The position numbers were made by a program, and so were the translations under genes. Of a stretch of DNA of 64,000 nucleotides, positions 55,153 through 64,000 are shown piece after piece (position 1 is the first letter of the stretch; the number at the start of each line of letters is the position of its first letter). The notes below the pieces were generated by a model, which saw only the letters and a list, made by a program, of their open reading frames with translations, was not told the DNA's origin and ran no database searches. The stretch spans positions 21,022-85,021 of the forward strand of contig NZ_QZWD01000017.1 in the NCBI RefSeq assembly GCF_003602005.1. The letters are read 5' to 3'. This stretch comes from Salinisphaera sp. Q1T1-3. GTDB lineage: Bacteria; Pseudomonadota; Gammaproteobacteria; Nevskiales; Salinisphaeraceae.

Positions 55153-56446
55153 GGGGCTGCTGAAAAACCCCGCCAATTTGCCTGATAATTCGAGCCGAGC
55201 GAATTCCCGAAAGAGCGTTGTTGATGAGAAGGCCCGACGCCGAGCAATCGTCGCTGTTCTCCTATTCGCAGACGACGGATTTTGTGCCCGCGGATCATCC
55301 GCTGCGCCGGATCCGGTCATTGGTCGATGCCGCGCTCGAGTCGATGGACGGCACGCTCACGGTCAGCTACTCGTACATGGGCCGGCCGGGCATTGCGCCG
55401 GAACGCCTGATCCGGGCGCTGTTGCTTCAGATCCTCTACTCGATTTCGCTCCGAGCGCCTGCTCGTCGAGCAGCTGGCACCAACATGCTCTATCGCTGAT
55501 TCGTCGGCTTGTCCCTGGACGATGCAGTCTGGGATGCCACCACCTTCACCAAGAATCGGCAACGGTTCATCGACGGCGCGGTCACGGGCCGGCTTCTGGA
55601 CGCTGTCGTCGATCAGGCCCGGCAACGCCGGCTGTTGTCCGAGCAGCACTTCTGCGTGGACGGCACGTTGATCGATGCCTGGGCCTCGATGGGCAGCTAT
55701 CGGCGTCAAGATGATGACGACGAGCCGCCCGGTCGCCCGCCCAACTTCAAGGGCGAGCCACGGCGCTCGGACACCCATGAATGCAAGACCGATCCCGATG
55801 CCCGGTTGTATAAGAAAGCCCCGGGGCAACCCAGTCGGCTGTGTTACATCGGCCACGTACTGACCGACAACCGGCATGCCCTGGTCGTGGATGCCGAGAC
55901 CACACAGGCCAGTGGCACCGCCGAAGTCGATGCGGCACTGACGATGCTCGACCGAAGGCCGGGCAAGCGCCGACTGACCGTCGGCGCCGACAAGGGCTGC
56001 CGACAAGGGCCATGACCAGCACCGCCTTGTCACCGGCGCACGCCAGGCGAACGTGACGCCGCATGTCGCTCAGCACACGCATCGACGACGATCCGCCGTC
56101 GATGGCCGCACCACACGCCATGCCGGCCACGCGAAGTCAATCAACGCCCGCCATCGGGTCGAGACGCCGTTCGGCTGGGGCAAGTACGCCCGGCCGCTCA
56201 AACAGACCATGCGGCGTGGTCTCGATCGCGTCGCCGCCCAGGCCAGGCTGGTCTTCGCCAGCTACAACCTGGTGCGGATGACCGCATTGGAGGCGGCATG
56301 AGCGCGTCCCGTGGCCGGACTGCGTCTGGAATCCGGAATTCGAACCTTATCAGCCCGAAAATTGAGCAGAAAATGATCAATGGCCCGCGAATACGCTTGG
56401 CTGGCCGGGCTTCGCATCGAGATTTGGGCGCTATTTCAGCAGCGCC
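55153..56446 (+). mobile_element. IS5-family-type insertion sequence, defective
   Basis: A 1294-base element with terminal inverted repeats GGGGCTGCTGAAAAA and (inverted right end) GGCGCTGCTGAAATA. It is flanked on both sides by CTAG (55149-55152 and 56447-56450), the four-base target duplication expected for IS5-type insertion. The single transposase gene is broken. Confidence 0.85.
55224..56301 (+). pseudogene. IS5-type transposase with frameshifts and a Trp-to-stop change
   Basis: The start MRRPDAEQSSLFSYSQTTDF and DFVPADHPLRRIRSLVDAAL match transposases of the IS5/IS1182 group. Near 55447 one extra T shifts the frame and near 55482 a missing base restores it (SERLLVEQLA between). At 55497-55499 a TGA stands where LYRWFVGL requires Trp. 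The frame then runs through DDAVWDATTFTKNRQRF and HFCVDGTLIDAWAS (catalytic Asp) until an extra C near 56002 shifts it again; the rest (RHRVETPFGWGKYARPLKQT, catalytic Glu) ends at 56301. Not functional. Confidence 0.87.
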
Positions 56447-56688
56447 CTAGTCGAGCGCGATGCCACAGTCGAGGCGTATCTGGAGACAGACCATGTTTTG
56501 GGTCGCTCAGATGAGCGATCTCACCGACTAACGCAATAAAACATAAAGCGTGTCCTGTCCCGTCATACGCCAGCCCCCGAAAGACTCGCGACAACAGTCG
56601 CGGCGCGGGCGGTTGCGCGGGCCATTCGGGCCGAGCAAGAACCGACCATTCCCGCCCGGCCGCGCGCTCGTCGGGCGTGATATCTCAA

Positions 56689-58185
56689 TCAGGTGCCGCA
56701 GAACGTGCGCGCCACCACCTCGGCCGGTTTCGGCGGTTGGGCGTATTCCGCCAGATCAGGATGGTCTTCGAATGGCCGGGCGACGACCGTGAGCAGATCC
56801 TCCAGCGGTTGATAATCACCTGCCTCCGCCGCGTCGATGGTCTGCTGTATTCGGTGGTTTCGCGGGATATAAGCGGGGTTGATTGCACGCATGGCGGCCC
56901 GGCGCCCTGCCTCATCGCGGGTTTCGGTGCTCAGGCGCTGGCGCCAGCGTACCGCCCAGCGATCGAATGCGGCGGGGTCTTTGAACAACGTCCGCACGGC
57001 ATCATCGCGCTCGTCGGGCGCATCACCAAGGTCCGCCAGGCGTCGGAAGACCAAGGTGAAATCCGCATCCTGCTCGGCCATGCACTGCAGCAGCCCCTCG
57101 GCGAGGTCCGCGTCACCGTCGTGGCGTGGTTCCAATCCGACTTTGGCCACCAGCCCGTCGGTGTACGTGGCCTCGAAGCGCTCGATATAGTGCTCGAGCA
57201 CGGCCTTGGCCTGCGAGATCGCCTCCTCCTCGTCGTCGGCCAGTAGCGGCAACAGGCACTCGGCGAATCGCGCCAGGTTCCACTGGCCGATGGGCGGCTG
57301 CTGGTTGTAGGCATAACGCCCGCCGTGATCGATCGAGCTGTACACGGTCGCGGGGTTGTACGTGTCCATGAAGGCACACGGCCCATAGTCGATCGTCTCA
57401 CCCGCGATCGAGACATTATCCGTATTCATCACGCCGTGAATGAAACCGACCAACTGCCAGCGTGCAATCAGATCGGCGGTGCGCTTGGCGACATTCTCCA
57501 ATAAGGCCAGATAAGGATTGGCGGCCTCGGCGGCATGCGGGTAGTGGCGTTCGATGACGTAGTCGGCCAGCGACCGTACGGCGTCATTGTGGCCACGCCG
57601 AGCAAAATACTCGAAGGTGCCTACCCGCACATGACTGGCGGCAACACGGGTCAGCACGCCGCCCGGCTCGGCACCCGGCATGCGCAGTACCGACTCGCCA
57701 GTCGCGACCATCGCAAGCGCTCGGGTCGTTGGAATACCCAGCCCCGCCATCCCTTCGCTGACGACATACTCGCGGATGACCGGGCCCAGCGCGGCACGGC
57801 CGTCCCCCCGGCTGGAGAAAGGGGTGGGTCCCGCGCCCTTGAGTTGAATATCGCGCCGAACGCCATCGCGGTCGATAATCTCACCCAACAGAATGGCGCG
57901 ACCGTCACCCAGCGTGGGCGCGAAGTTGCCGAACTGGTGTCCGGCATAGGCCATGGCCAGAGGTTCAGCACCTGCCGGGACACGATTGCCAGCTAGAACC
58001 TCGAGACCGGCCGGGCTGTCGAGTGACGACGCATCCAGGCCGAGCTGATCCGCCAGGGGCCGGTTGAGCCGCAGCAGCTGTGGTGCCGAGACGGCGGTCG
58101 GCGTCGCGTGCGCGTAAAATTCGCCCGGCAGACGCCCGTAAGAATTTTCGAGCGCAAGCGGCTCGGCGGTTGCGGTTTCGGTCAT
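56689..58185 (-). CDS. selO: Protein adenylyltransferase SelO/YdiU
   Basis: A 498-residue pseudokinase-fold enzyme that transfers AMP to proteins. The nucleotide site QLKGAGPTPFSSRGDGRAAL (Lys, Gly-rich loop), VGFIHGVMNTDNVSIAGETI (catalytic Asp), IDYGPCAFMDTYNPATVYSS (DYG metal site) and MAINPAYIPRNHRIQQ-like end are all present. The C-terminus is TFCGT, with Cys at the third-last position, where the eukaryotic protein has selenocysteine. Length matches the family. It lies next to the IS5-type element but looks intact and has core-like GC content. Confidence 0.95.
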   Translation of the reverse strand: MTETATAEPLALENSYGRLPGEFYAHATPTAVSAPQLLRLNRPLADQLGLDASSLDSPAGLEVLAGNRVPAGAEPLAMAYAGHQFGNFAPTLGDGRAILLGEIIDRDGVRRDIQLKGAGPTPFSSRGDGRAALGPVIREYVVSEGMAGLGIPTTRALAMVATGESVLRMPGAEPGGVLTRVAASHVRVGTFEYFARRGHNDAVRSLADYVIERHYPHAAEAANPYLALLENVAKRTADLIARWQLVGFIHGVMNTDNVSIAGETIDYGPCAFMDTYNPATVYSSIDHGGRYAYNQQPPIGQWNLARFAECLLPLLADDEEEAISQAKAVLEHYIERFEATYTDGLVAKVGLEPRHDGDADLAEGLLQCMAEQDADFTLVFRRLADLGDAPDERDDAVRTLFKDPAAFDRWAVRWRQRLSTETRDEAGRRAAMRAINPAYIPRNHRIQQTIDAAEAGDYQPLEDLLTVVARPFEDHPDLAEYAQPPKPAEVVARTFCGT

Positions 58186-58751
58186 ATATGCCCTGCCTTC
58201 GCGGCGAACTACGTGCTAGTCCGATGTTTGTGATGCTAGCCGAAATGGACAATAGTAGCCCCGAGACTTTTTATGGCGTTTCTCGAACGGCCCACTGTCT
58301 CGCGCCCTACGGGACTCTGGTAACAGTTCACTTATCTAAAAATGCTTACCGAGAAACGTGACGCTGGCACTTACGAAAAGCTCAAATCAGTGCGTCGCGA
58401 GCAAATGAAGCGACTCGCCATTCCAATGGGCAGAGGTCGGACATTGAGTTCACGATCCGCCGATGTTGTACTTCGGACGTGTGTCCACTGGACTTGACGC
58501 ACAACGCAAGACCTAACCCTCTGCTATTCCTCAGGCGCGCGCAAAATCCCGGCCGCCAAGCGGTTTGGCCCAAAAGGCCGCGCTACGGCGTTGCATGGCT
58601 GGATAATAGAGTGGCTATGACGCGGCGCCATGCGCCTTGTATCGTGGCCTTTTGGGACTCAAACGCGACCGTGGATGAATAGATCAGAGGTTCCTTAGGC
58701 TTAAAGCCGTAGCCTGTCCCTTGTATTGTTTGCCGCTATTTGGCGCTAGCT
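58186..58751. other. 566-base interval, nothing recognised
   Basis: SelO promoter expected just above 58185. The remainder has no recognised gene. It contains the unresolved left boundary of the IS481-type element. Confidence 0.3.
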
Positions 58752-59831
58752 TTAGTTGTAAGGAATTCTTAGAGTCCAACCCCAATTATTTCGATCGCTC
58801 GATTTAGCACCGGATCCTCGCCACACTTCATTTGTTCCGCCGTCGGGATTACTCTGATGTCCGGGGCAACTGTCGAGTCCCGCCAACAACTGGTTTGGCG
58901 GATAAAGAAACGGTTCGGGGTCTCGCGTCCACTCGGCGGCAATGAACTCGAACGGGGTTTTGCCTTTCAAGGTTTTGAGTTTTTTGGCGTCATTGTAAGC
59001 CGCCAGAAACGTCTGTAGGTGGCCCTGCCGTTCGTCGAGACTGGCGTCGTGATAGCGCTTGATGGTGGCCGCCTTGAGCGTCTGATTCATGCGCTCGACC
59101 TGGCCGTTGGTCCACGGGTGATTCGGCCGGGTCAGCCGGTGCGCGATGCCGTGCGCCGCACAGCGTTGATCGAAGCATGAGCGACGGTGCAACGGCTTGT
59201 TCGGGTCGCGATAACGCGCCGAGTCGGTGAATTGAATGGCGTTGTCCGTTAACACCGTATGGAGGCGATACGGCAATACATCGATCACATGATCCAGAAA
59301 AGCCGCGGCTGTCCGGCGATTCGCTTCGGACTCAAGGCGCGCAACGACGAACTTCGACGTGCGATCGATGGCGACGAACAGATGATGCTTGCCCTGTTCG
59401 GTGCGGACCTCGGCCATGTCGATGTGCCCATACCCGATGGGATAGGCCTTGAAGCGCTTCTTCTCCGTCGTGCCCGCGTCCGGGTTGGGCAGACGCGAGA
59501 TGCCGTGGCGCTGAAACAGCCGGTGCAGGTTGGACCGTCTCAGATGCGGGATGCTGTCCTGCAGGGCGTACAGACAATCGTCCTGCGGCAGTTGGGTGTG
59601 TCGACGAAAGATCAGACAGGCGGCTTCTTCCTCGTGTGACAACGAGGTCGAGCGAGGCGGCTTCGGCCCCATCGGGCTATCTTCGACCTGCGCCCGGCGA
59701 CGCTATTTCAGTACGGTCTTGACGTTGATGACGTCGCGTCGCGCGAGCTGCGAGGCCGAAGCTGTCGATCGCTGTATTGCTGCTCGCGTGGCGTGCGTGG
59801 TCGTGGCGCGTCCGTGAAGTATTGGGCCCAT
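58752..59831 (-). pseudogene. IS481-type transposase with in-frame amber stop
   Basis: The gene begins ATG at 59831 (MGPILHGRATTTHATRAAIQ) and has an HTH (LARRDVINVKTVLK). Codon 43, TAG at 59703-59705, stands where this group has Trp (LKW-R-x-R). Beyond it the frame is open: SPMGPKPPRSTSLSHEEEAA and the DDE residues in HIDMAEV, VLTDNAIQF and NGQVERMNQT. The C-terminus carries about 35 extra residues after the normal end (LLAGLDS). A downstream ATG at 59672 would give a 306-residue protein lacking the HTH. Confidence 0.85.
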
Positions 59832-59887
59832 AAGATCGCTTTGAACTCTGGCGTTAATGTCGAACCATCATACGGCAGGACCCAACA
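58752..59887 (-). mobile_element. IS481-type insertion sequence inside an IS1595 remnant
   Basis: The right end (minus-strand TGTTGGGTCCTGCC at 59887) abuts an IS1595 transposase start and interrupts its reading frame. The left end was not found; the transposase tail runs past its usual end into unrelated sequence, so the left boundary given is simply the stop codon. Confidence 0.65.
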
Positions 59888-59971
59888 CTCGCATTGTGCC
59901 TCGGTGCGGTAGCGTGCCATGAACTCCCGCATGGATAGACCGGGTTGCATCTGTACTTGATTGATTGCCAT
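59888..59971 (-). pseudogene. N-terminal scrap of an IS1595-type transposase
   Basis: 28 codons, MAINQVQMQPGLSMREFMAR then YRTEAQCE, match the start of IS1595-family transposases. The frame is cut by the end of the IS481-type element. The zinc-ribbon and catalytic parts are absent. Confidence 0.7.
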
Positions 59972-60258
59972 GACGTCCCTCCGCTGTTGCGTCATGACCT
60001 ATTATCCGAATCCGGTGGGCCATATACCGACCCTGCTGAGCTTCGGGGCTAATCAAGTAGCGAGTTATATTTTTTCCCCGAATAAAATCACTCACAATGA
60101 AAACTTCATTTGACATTTGACGAGGAATTGATACAAAGTCGTTAAAAGATTTGGGGCTTTCTCTTCATCGAAATATTTTGATTAGATTTAGTCGCGGCAT
60201 ATTATTTTGCGAAAAATATAAATTGTAAAATATTATCGAAACCTTTTTGGTTTTATTT
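59972..60258. promoter_or_regulatory. AT-rich leader of the secreted protein
   Basis: 60160-60250 is very AT rich (AATATAAATTGTAAAATATT at 60215-60234), a good place for a promoter. The part next to 59972 presumably is the end of the IS1595 element. Confidence 0.35.
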
Positions 60259-60924
60259 ATGAAGCACTGTATTAGAATCTTGTTGCTTTGCGTCTTTGCG
60301 TCGCCCGCCTTTGCGGGGGGTACAGTGACTCTGGATGTTGCCAACTCGAAAGACCCCGTTACGGTCATTTGGCGAGACCAGAACCACGTACGTCTCGATG
60401 TGAAAAAATCAGGGTTTTATATACTGGTTCGAGACGGAAACGCTTATAGTGTGATGACTATGGCGGGTCAAACTCGAGTTTTGGATCTCAGCGCCCTTCA
60501 GAGGCAATCCAGAGAAAATGGGCTGCAGGCGTCACCTATGGGTATCGACGATATTCAACAGGTCACAAATTTCGAGGCAACTGGCGCAACACGAGATATA
60601 GCCGGCATCGCAGGGCGGGTTTATCACATTGAGTGGGTTGATTCAGACCAGACCAAGCATAAAGATGAGGCGGTTCTGTCCGATAACCCGCTCGTTTTCG
60701 AGATGTTCTCGGCTTTGAGTTACTTTAGCCAAGTTGCCGGCCAATATTCAGACGAACCAGATGCTTTGGAACAGCGTCTAAACGCCGAACGACTGGGTAT
60801 CCTTCAACTCGACGGGACAAAGGTCATAGAGCTGGCCGGCGAGAAGCCCGACGAAAGCATGTTTGAGTTGCCTTCAAAGCCAGCGAGCCTAACCGACATG
60901 GCAAAGGGCATGTCAGCCGAGTAA
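60259..60924 (+). CDS. Secreted protein of unknown function
   Basis: A 221-residue exported protein: MKHCIRILLLCVFASPAFAG is a classic signal peptide cleaved near AFA/GG. The mature part begins TVTLDVANSKDPVTVIWRDQ and alternates short beta strands (HVRLDVKKSGFYILVRDGNA, GIAGRVYHIEWVD), somewhat like DUF4412-type periplasmic proteins, but I cannot assign it. The start at 60259 is preferred over 60247 because the positively charged n-region begins there. GC is lower than the genome average, in keeping with the accessory zone. Confidence 0.7.
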   Translation: MKHCIRILLLCVFASPAFAGGTVTLDVANSKDPVTVIWRDQNHVRLDVKKSGFYILVRDGNAYSVMTMAGQTRVLDLSALQRQSRENGLQASPMGIDDIQQVTNFEATGATRDIAGIAGRVYHIEWVDSDQTKHKDEAVLSDNPLVFEMFSALSYFSQVAGQYSDEPDALEQRLNAERLGILQLDGTKVIELAGEKPDESMFELPSKPASLTDMAKGMSAE

Positions 60925-61039
60925 CAGCGCTACGCCAGCCATGGTATGTAATCGACTAATATCCGGCCTGCTTCATAAACGCAGAATTGGCGCCCCTGGG
61001 TATCTCGGTTGCGCTTGAAAACCGGGAAATACAGCGACG

Positions 61040-61558
61040 ATGAACAGTCTTAAACAATGTATCCGGCCCTTCTGCCTTGTTTCCTGTCTCCTTGTTTCAG
61101 GCTGCGTATCATTAGTTAGCGGCGAACTAAAAAACGTGCCGCACGAATCCTATCAAACGTGCAGCGACCGAATTGATGCTTCTTATAAAATCGTATTCGA
61201 GACCAATGCAAAAAATAGTTATTCTTCTGGCTCGACATTCTTTTTGACGACTTTGACATTAGGACTATTCCCGAGCTTTCACTCCGAATCGATTTACTCT
61301 CGCACTCGTCTTTATCATCAAGAAAAATTGGTTGGTCAGCACCGATTCAAATCACAAATAAATGTTTATTACGGTTTCTTATGGCTGCTATTTTTCGACA
61401 ACAACAGTGTCAATGCTCTGAACGTAGATGAGGGGGCCGGGATTCGCGGCGAATGGGGTATTCGTGATCGAAGTATCGCTAAAACACTTGCGGAAGCTGG
61501 CTTGTTCAATATCGGTGCATCTCAGGTCTGTTATCGACAAGTTTCGCCTGATCCGTAA
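61040..61558 (+). CDS. Small lipoprotein of unknown function
   Basis: A 172-residue protein with a lipobox: residues 12-22 CLVSCLLVSGC, with Cys22 as the lipidation site. The mature region has an aromatic hydrophobic strand (YYGFLWLLFFDN) and ends with CYRQVSPDP. No family recognised. It follows the secreted protein by about 115 bases in the same direction, possibly in one transcript. Confidence 0.72.
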   Translation: MNSLKQCIRPFCLVSCLLVSGCVSLVSGELKNVPHESYQTCSDRIDASYKIVFETNAKNSYSSGSTFFLTTLTLGLFPSFHSESIYSRTRLYHQEKLVGQHRFKSQINVYYGFLWLLFFDNNSVNALNVDEGAGIRGEWGIRDRSIAKTLAEAGLFNIGASQVCYRQVSPDP

Positions 61559-61914
61559 CCATTCGAAAATACGGTGCGAGTCATCAGCATGAGTCGCAAC
61601 ACGTAACTGTATCGAGTTGAATCGAAAGTAGCCCTCGACTATATATGGAGCGCGGCCGGGTTCTCGGCACCTTTAATTTGGGCACTTCCAGACTAACCCG
61701 TCATGCGTCACGCCACCCAAGCAGTGAATCGCCAAGTTCCAAGGCCAAAGCTGTGAACTTGTCCAATCAGCAGGCCCGTGTGGGCACACTTAATCGTTGG
61801 CGGGCCCAACGGTGCGCAAACCCACGGCGCCACGAGGCTCAGTGCTCGCAAAAACCGGCTTCTCATGGTGATGACGCATCACCGCCTGTTCAAGAAAGAA
61901 CTGGCACGGCTTGG
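61559..61914. other. Intergenic, possible decayed coding sequence
   Basis: One plus-strand frame near 61845-61935 reads RKNRLLMVMTHHRLFKKELA and could be the remnant of a gene cut by the small inverted-repeat element that follows. No family assigned. Confidence 0.3.
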
Positions 61915-62055
61915 GGCGGTGCTGAAAAAGTCGGGAAATTTGTCGAGAAGGTGATTGAGCGGATGGCCGCTAAACCGCAAATCAACAACTTGCAATGCAT
62001 ATAGGCAGCCACCTGTATTGCTAATCGAAAATGCGTGGAGTTTTTCAGCACCGCC
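61915..62055. repeat. 141-base MITE-like element with IS5-like ends
   Basis: Bounded by GGCGGTGCTGAAAAA and an exact inverse copy TTTTTCAGCACCGCC. These ends share GTGCTGAAAAA/CTGCTGAAAAA with the IS5-type element at 55153. Flanks are TTGG and TTAG, close to the YTAR target of IS5 elements. No transposase inside. Confidence 0.65.
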
Positions 62056-62089
62056 TTAGGCGCGAACTAAAGCAGGAGAAAATAGCATT

Positions 62090-62959
62090 ATGTTGTGTGC
62101 AGCCGTGGTTTCAACGTTGGCCAGAATTAGGCAGGAACCGCCAAAACGTCGTATCGCAAACTTGATTAACAAGAAACTCATGTGCGTGGTCGCTCTCGGC
62201 GCGATCAGCATCACCGGTTGCGGGCCCGCCGGCAGTACATCAGCTAAGCCTGACGACCGGGCATTAAAGTCTTGCCTGCCGCCGGACTTTGATCCGGCCG
62301 AAGATACGACGTTCGTCACGCTGGACTCGCCTTTGTATCCTGCAGCAGAGAAAAAGGCGGATGATCTGGCTAGCCGAGATTTTTCCCAGGCGAGTGGGAA
62401 CGCGCCTAAAATGTTGAAGAGCACGGTTGTTCAAATTGTCGAAAGCAGTTTCTTTCTGCTCCCTATGAACAGCCAGTTTCTACCGATGATGACTATAGTG
62501 TGCAATCACGATATCTACGCGCAGAATCAATGTGAAGGCATGTCGATGATATTCGGCAACAAGGCAACGTTGGAAGACGTGGATATGGACGCAGGAAAGC
62601 TGAGCTACGTGATTCGCAATCTCAAAACCAATGAGGTCGCCCATGTCATTATTGGCGACCGCGATTATAACGATGTCTCTCTCACGATAAAAGACGGCCA
62701 GAAAACCACCAAATACGAGTTCTCACGCGATATTGACGGCACTGAGTATTTCGAATCCGAAAACAGTGACGGCGAGACCAGGCGTTTCGTTGAACGTCCG
62801 GATTGTTCCGGCACATTTATACAACATGATACCGAAAATGGCGGTCCGGAGCGCGCGCTTGAATTCGAATGGACATCGGCCAAGAAGCCACTGATGCGTA
62901 TCGAGTGGAAGGCGTGTCGATACACAGACGGTAAGAAATGCGGCAGCGGTGAATTTTGA
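62090..62959 (+). CDS. Lipoprotein of unknown function
   Basis: A 289-residue protein if the ATG at 62090 (AGGAG eleven bases upstream) is used. A lipobox ISITGC lies at residues 39-44 after a hydrophobic stretch MCVVALGA, so the natural start may be nearer: TTG at 62162 would give LINKKLMCVV with a normal basic n-region. The mature protein is acidic with several Cys (KSCLPPDF, IVCNHDIY, QNQCEG, RPDCSG, WKACRY, GKKCG) and no recognised family. Its leader begins just beyond the MITE-like element. Confidence 0.68.
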   Translation: MLCAAVVSTLARIRQEPPKRRIANLINKKLMCVVALGAISITGCGPAGSTSAKPDDRALKSCLPPDFDPAEDTTFVTLDSPLYPAAEKKADDLASRDFSQASGNAPKMLKSTVVQIVESSFFLLPMNSQFLPMMTIVCNHDIYAQNQCEGMSMIFGNKATLEDVDMDAGKLSYVIRNLKTNEVAHVIIGDRDYNDVSLTIKDGQKTTKYEFSRDIDGTEYFESENSDGETRRFVERPDCSGTFIQHDTENGGPERALEFEWTSAKKPLMRIEWKACRYTDGKKCGSGEF

Positions 62960-63214
62960 TATTAACCCGGTATGCAAATAGATGATTTTTTGGGTTGATA
63001 ACACATTTATGCGAACGCATACGGATTAAGCAACATTCTTTTTGTAAAAACGCGATCCTGACGTCGGCGGAATCGTTATTCGTTCTCGTCCTCGCTCATA
63101 TTCAGATAGCGCCGCCCGGTCTGCCAGTCTTGCGAGACCTCCATGCGACCTATCCCTCGCTATTGAGTAGTACGCTGATCTGGAGTCCAATCACCCGAAG
63201 CCTGGAGATTGGAC
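62960..63214. other. Intergenic next to IS fragments
   Basis: On the minus strand 63140-63065 a short frame (VSQDWQTGRRYLNMSEDENE, stop) could be another gene tail. Otherwise empty. Confidence 0.3.
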
Positions 63215-63335
63215 ATGAAGAAGGGCTACACCGAAGAGTAGATCATCGGTTTTCTGAAAGAAGCCGAGGCGGGTACGTCAGTTAAAGAGCTGTGCCGCCG
63301 GCACGGCTTTTCCGAGGGCAGCTATTACACTTTGG
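63215..63335 (+). pseudogene. IS3-family OrfA fragment with amber stop
   Basis: MKKGYTEE-stop-IIGFLKEAEAG then TSVKELCRRHGFSEGSYYT matches the HTH protein of IS3-family elements. TAG at 63239-63241 stands where relatives have Gln. The frame is cut at 63336 by the end of a second element. Confidence 0.8.
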
Positions 63336-63480
63336 TGAACCATCCCGGGATTTTCGGAGGCTCCAACACTTGAGAGACTGGAGCCATGAAACAGAACAAA
63401 GGATATTTCCCGGTATATCCGCGGTATATCCTCTATATCTGGGGACAGTATATCTATCTCATTCTCCATCGAGCTGGACA
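63336..63480 (+). mobile_element. Left end of a second IS3-type element, truncated
   Basis: Starts TGAACCATCCCGGGATTTTC inside the OrfA fragment and continues into CTGGAGCCATGAAACAGAAC, which resembles an IS3-type terminus followed by an orfA start. After about 63400 the similarity is lost in a TATATC-rich stretch. Confidence 0.5.
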
Positions 63481-63833
63481 GTATTTTCGGAAATTCCGCC
63501 TCGGTTGATGGAGTGAACGTGATTGTCGTGTCGAGATCGGATGACTAAATATCCGTTCGTATCGGAACGAGTTCGAGGTGGCTTTCGGAATAGGTACATT
63601 TGCAATGAGGGCCGATGTCCTCGGTTTGCGATCGCAGTATGCGCCGGCTTACTCGCCCCGCTTGATCAAATTCCGCACATGAATAGCGGCGGAAGCAGCC
63701 AGAGCGTCGAGGGCATAACCGCCCTCGAGCATGCTATTAACCCGGCACAAAAAGACCTGAAATAAATCAGGCCGCGTATTTCACAAAAGCGTTCTGCAGA
63801 ATCCGTGGTCTGTCCCTGAGGGTTCCCCACAAA
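63481..63833. other. Intergenic, nothing assignable
   Basis: A short plus-strand frame at 63523-63765 has no recognised family and no ribosome site. Probably remnant sequence of the IS cluster. Confidence 0.3.
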
Positions 63834-63998
63834 TCAGGTTGCTATGGGATAGCAATACAGATCGGCTTTTAGCGCTTGCCAGGGCGGTTTTTTGACGTTG
63901 GGTATGCGCTGCATGGTTTGTCGTAACAGCGCCCATCCCCGACTCAGCAACGCGATCCGGAATCGTGTCTCGTGCTCTGATCGTGTGGCCAGAGCCGC
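63834..63998 (-). CDS. C-terminus of an unidentified gene entering from the right edge
   Basis: The minus-strand frame is open from the window edge to a stop at 63834 and reads EHETRFRIALLSRGWALLRQ, then IPNVKKPPWQALKADLYCYP, protein-like and possibly the tail of a transposase given the surroundings. Not assigned. Confidence 0.35.
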   Translation of the reverse strand, partial: AALATRSEHETRFRIALLSRGWALLRQTMQRIPNVKKPPWQALKADLYCYPIAT

Positions 63999-64000
63999 CA

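Noticed and set aside
63278..63469. 63-codon minus-strand frame beginning MENEIDILSPDIEDIPRIYR
   Set aside because: It spans the junction of two IS fragments and reads the TATATC-rich stretch backwards; no independent support.
1..64000. tRNA, rRNA, CRISPR arrays, riboswitches
   Set aside because: None could be recognised by eye on either strand; short structured RNAs could have been missed.

Overview
The window reads as chromosome of a GC-rich gammaproteobacterium. The evidence is a complete gspC-to-gspN type II secretion operon with a divergent gspA/exeA ATPase gene, several c-di-GMP proteins, a chemoreceptor and frequent ATGA/GTGA start-stop overlaps. A halophilic Salinisphaera-like lineage would fit, but that is inference; no rRNA, tRNA or ribosomal protein gene is present to settle it.

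Layout. 1-14.4 kb: gspA (minus, cut by the left edge) and then gspC,D,E,F,G,H,I,J,K,L,M,N (plus), with a sodium:solute-symporter-type carrier gene translationally coupled to gspN. 14.4-25.1 kb: a GNAT acetyltransferase, two membrane/soluble GGDEF-EAL proteins, a YitT-type membrane protein, a chemoreceptor, and between them decayed genes (an alpha/beta hydrolase, the tail of an MscS channel) and copies of a dispersed inverted-repeat element. 25.1-31.3 kb: a DUF2231-sorbosone dehydrogenase pair, a gluconolactonase-like secreted protein, and a CatDE-like doxX/ring-cleavage dioxygenase pair with a divergent LysR gene carrying a frameshift. 31.5-43.5 kb: a PAS-GGDEF-(degenerate EAL) cyclase, a large secreted repeat protein, a 1173-residue SF1 helicase fused to a PLD nuclease (architecture of the Mokosh type II defence protein), a bestrophin, a serine hydrolase and a DUF2171 protein. 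43.9-50.7 kb: MDR oxidoreductase, exported F420-reductase-like protein, a broken DoxX gene, a TAXI-type solute-binding membrane protein, a second gluconolactonase paralogue and a Bax-inhibitor-1 protein. 51-64 kb: an accessory, AT-richer zone with a sulfotransferase, NYN/LabA nuclease, DUF1963 and DUF805 proteins, SelO, small secreted or lipoprotein genes, and a graveyard of IS5-, IS481-, IS1595- and IS3-type transposases.

How it works together. The T2SS genes form one export machine: GspC/L/M/N/F inner-membrane platform, GspE ATPase, GspG-K pseudopilus and GspD secretin. A prepilin peptidase gene is not in the window and must be elsewhere. The three GGDEF/EAL proteins appear specialised in complementary ways, two with intact EAL motifs and one with an intact GGDEF and an inhibitory site. 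A recurring theme is gene decay connected with a short dispersed repeat that begins AGGGCCTGTTGATGTTTCGT and carries the dyad GATCGTGGC-NN-GCCACGATC. Four copies lie in 64 kb, one interrupts a DoxX gene, and a matching 15-base piece lies at the junction of an apparent internal deletion in the other DoxX gene.
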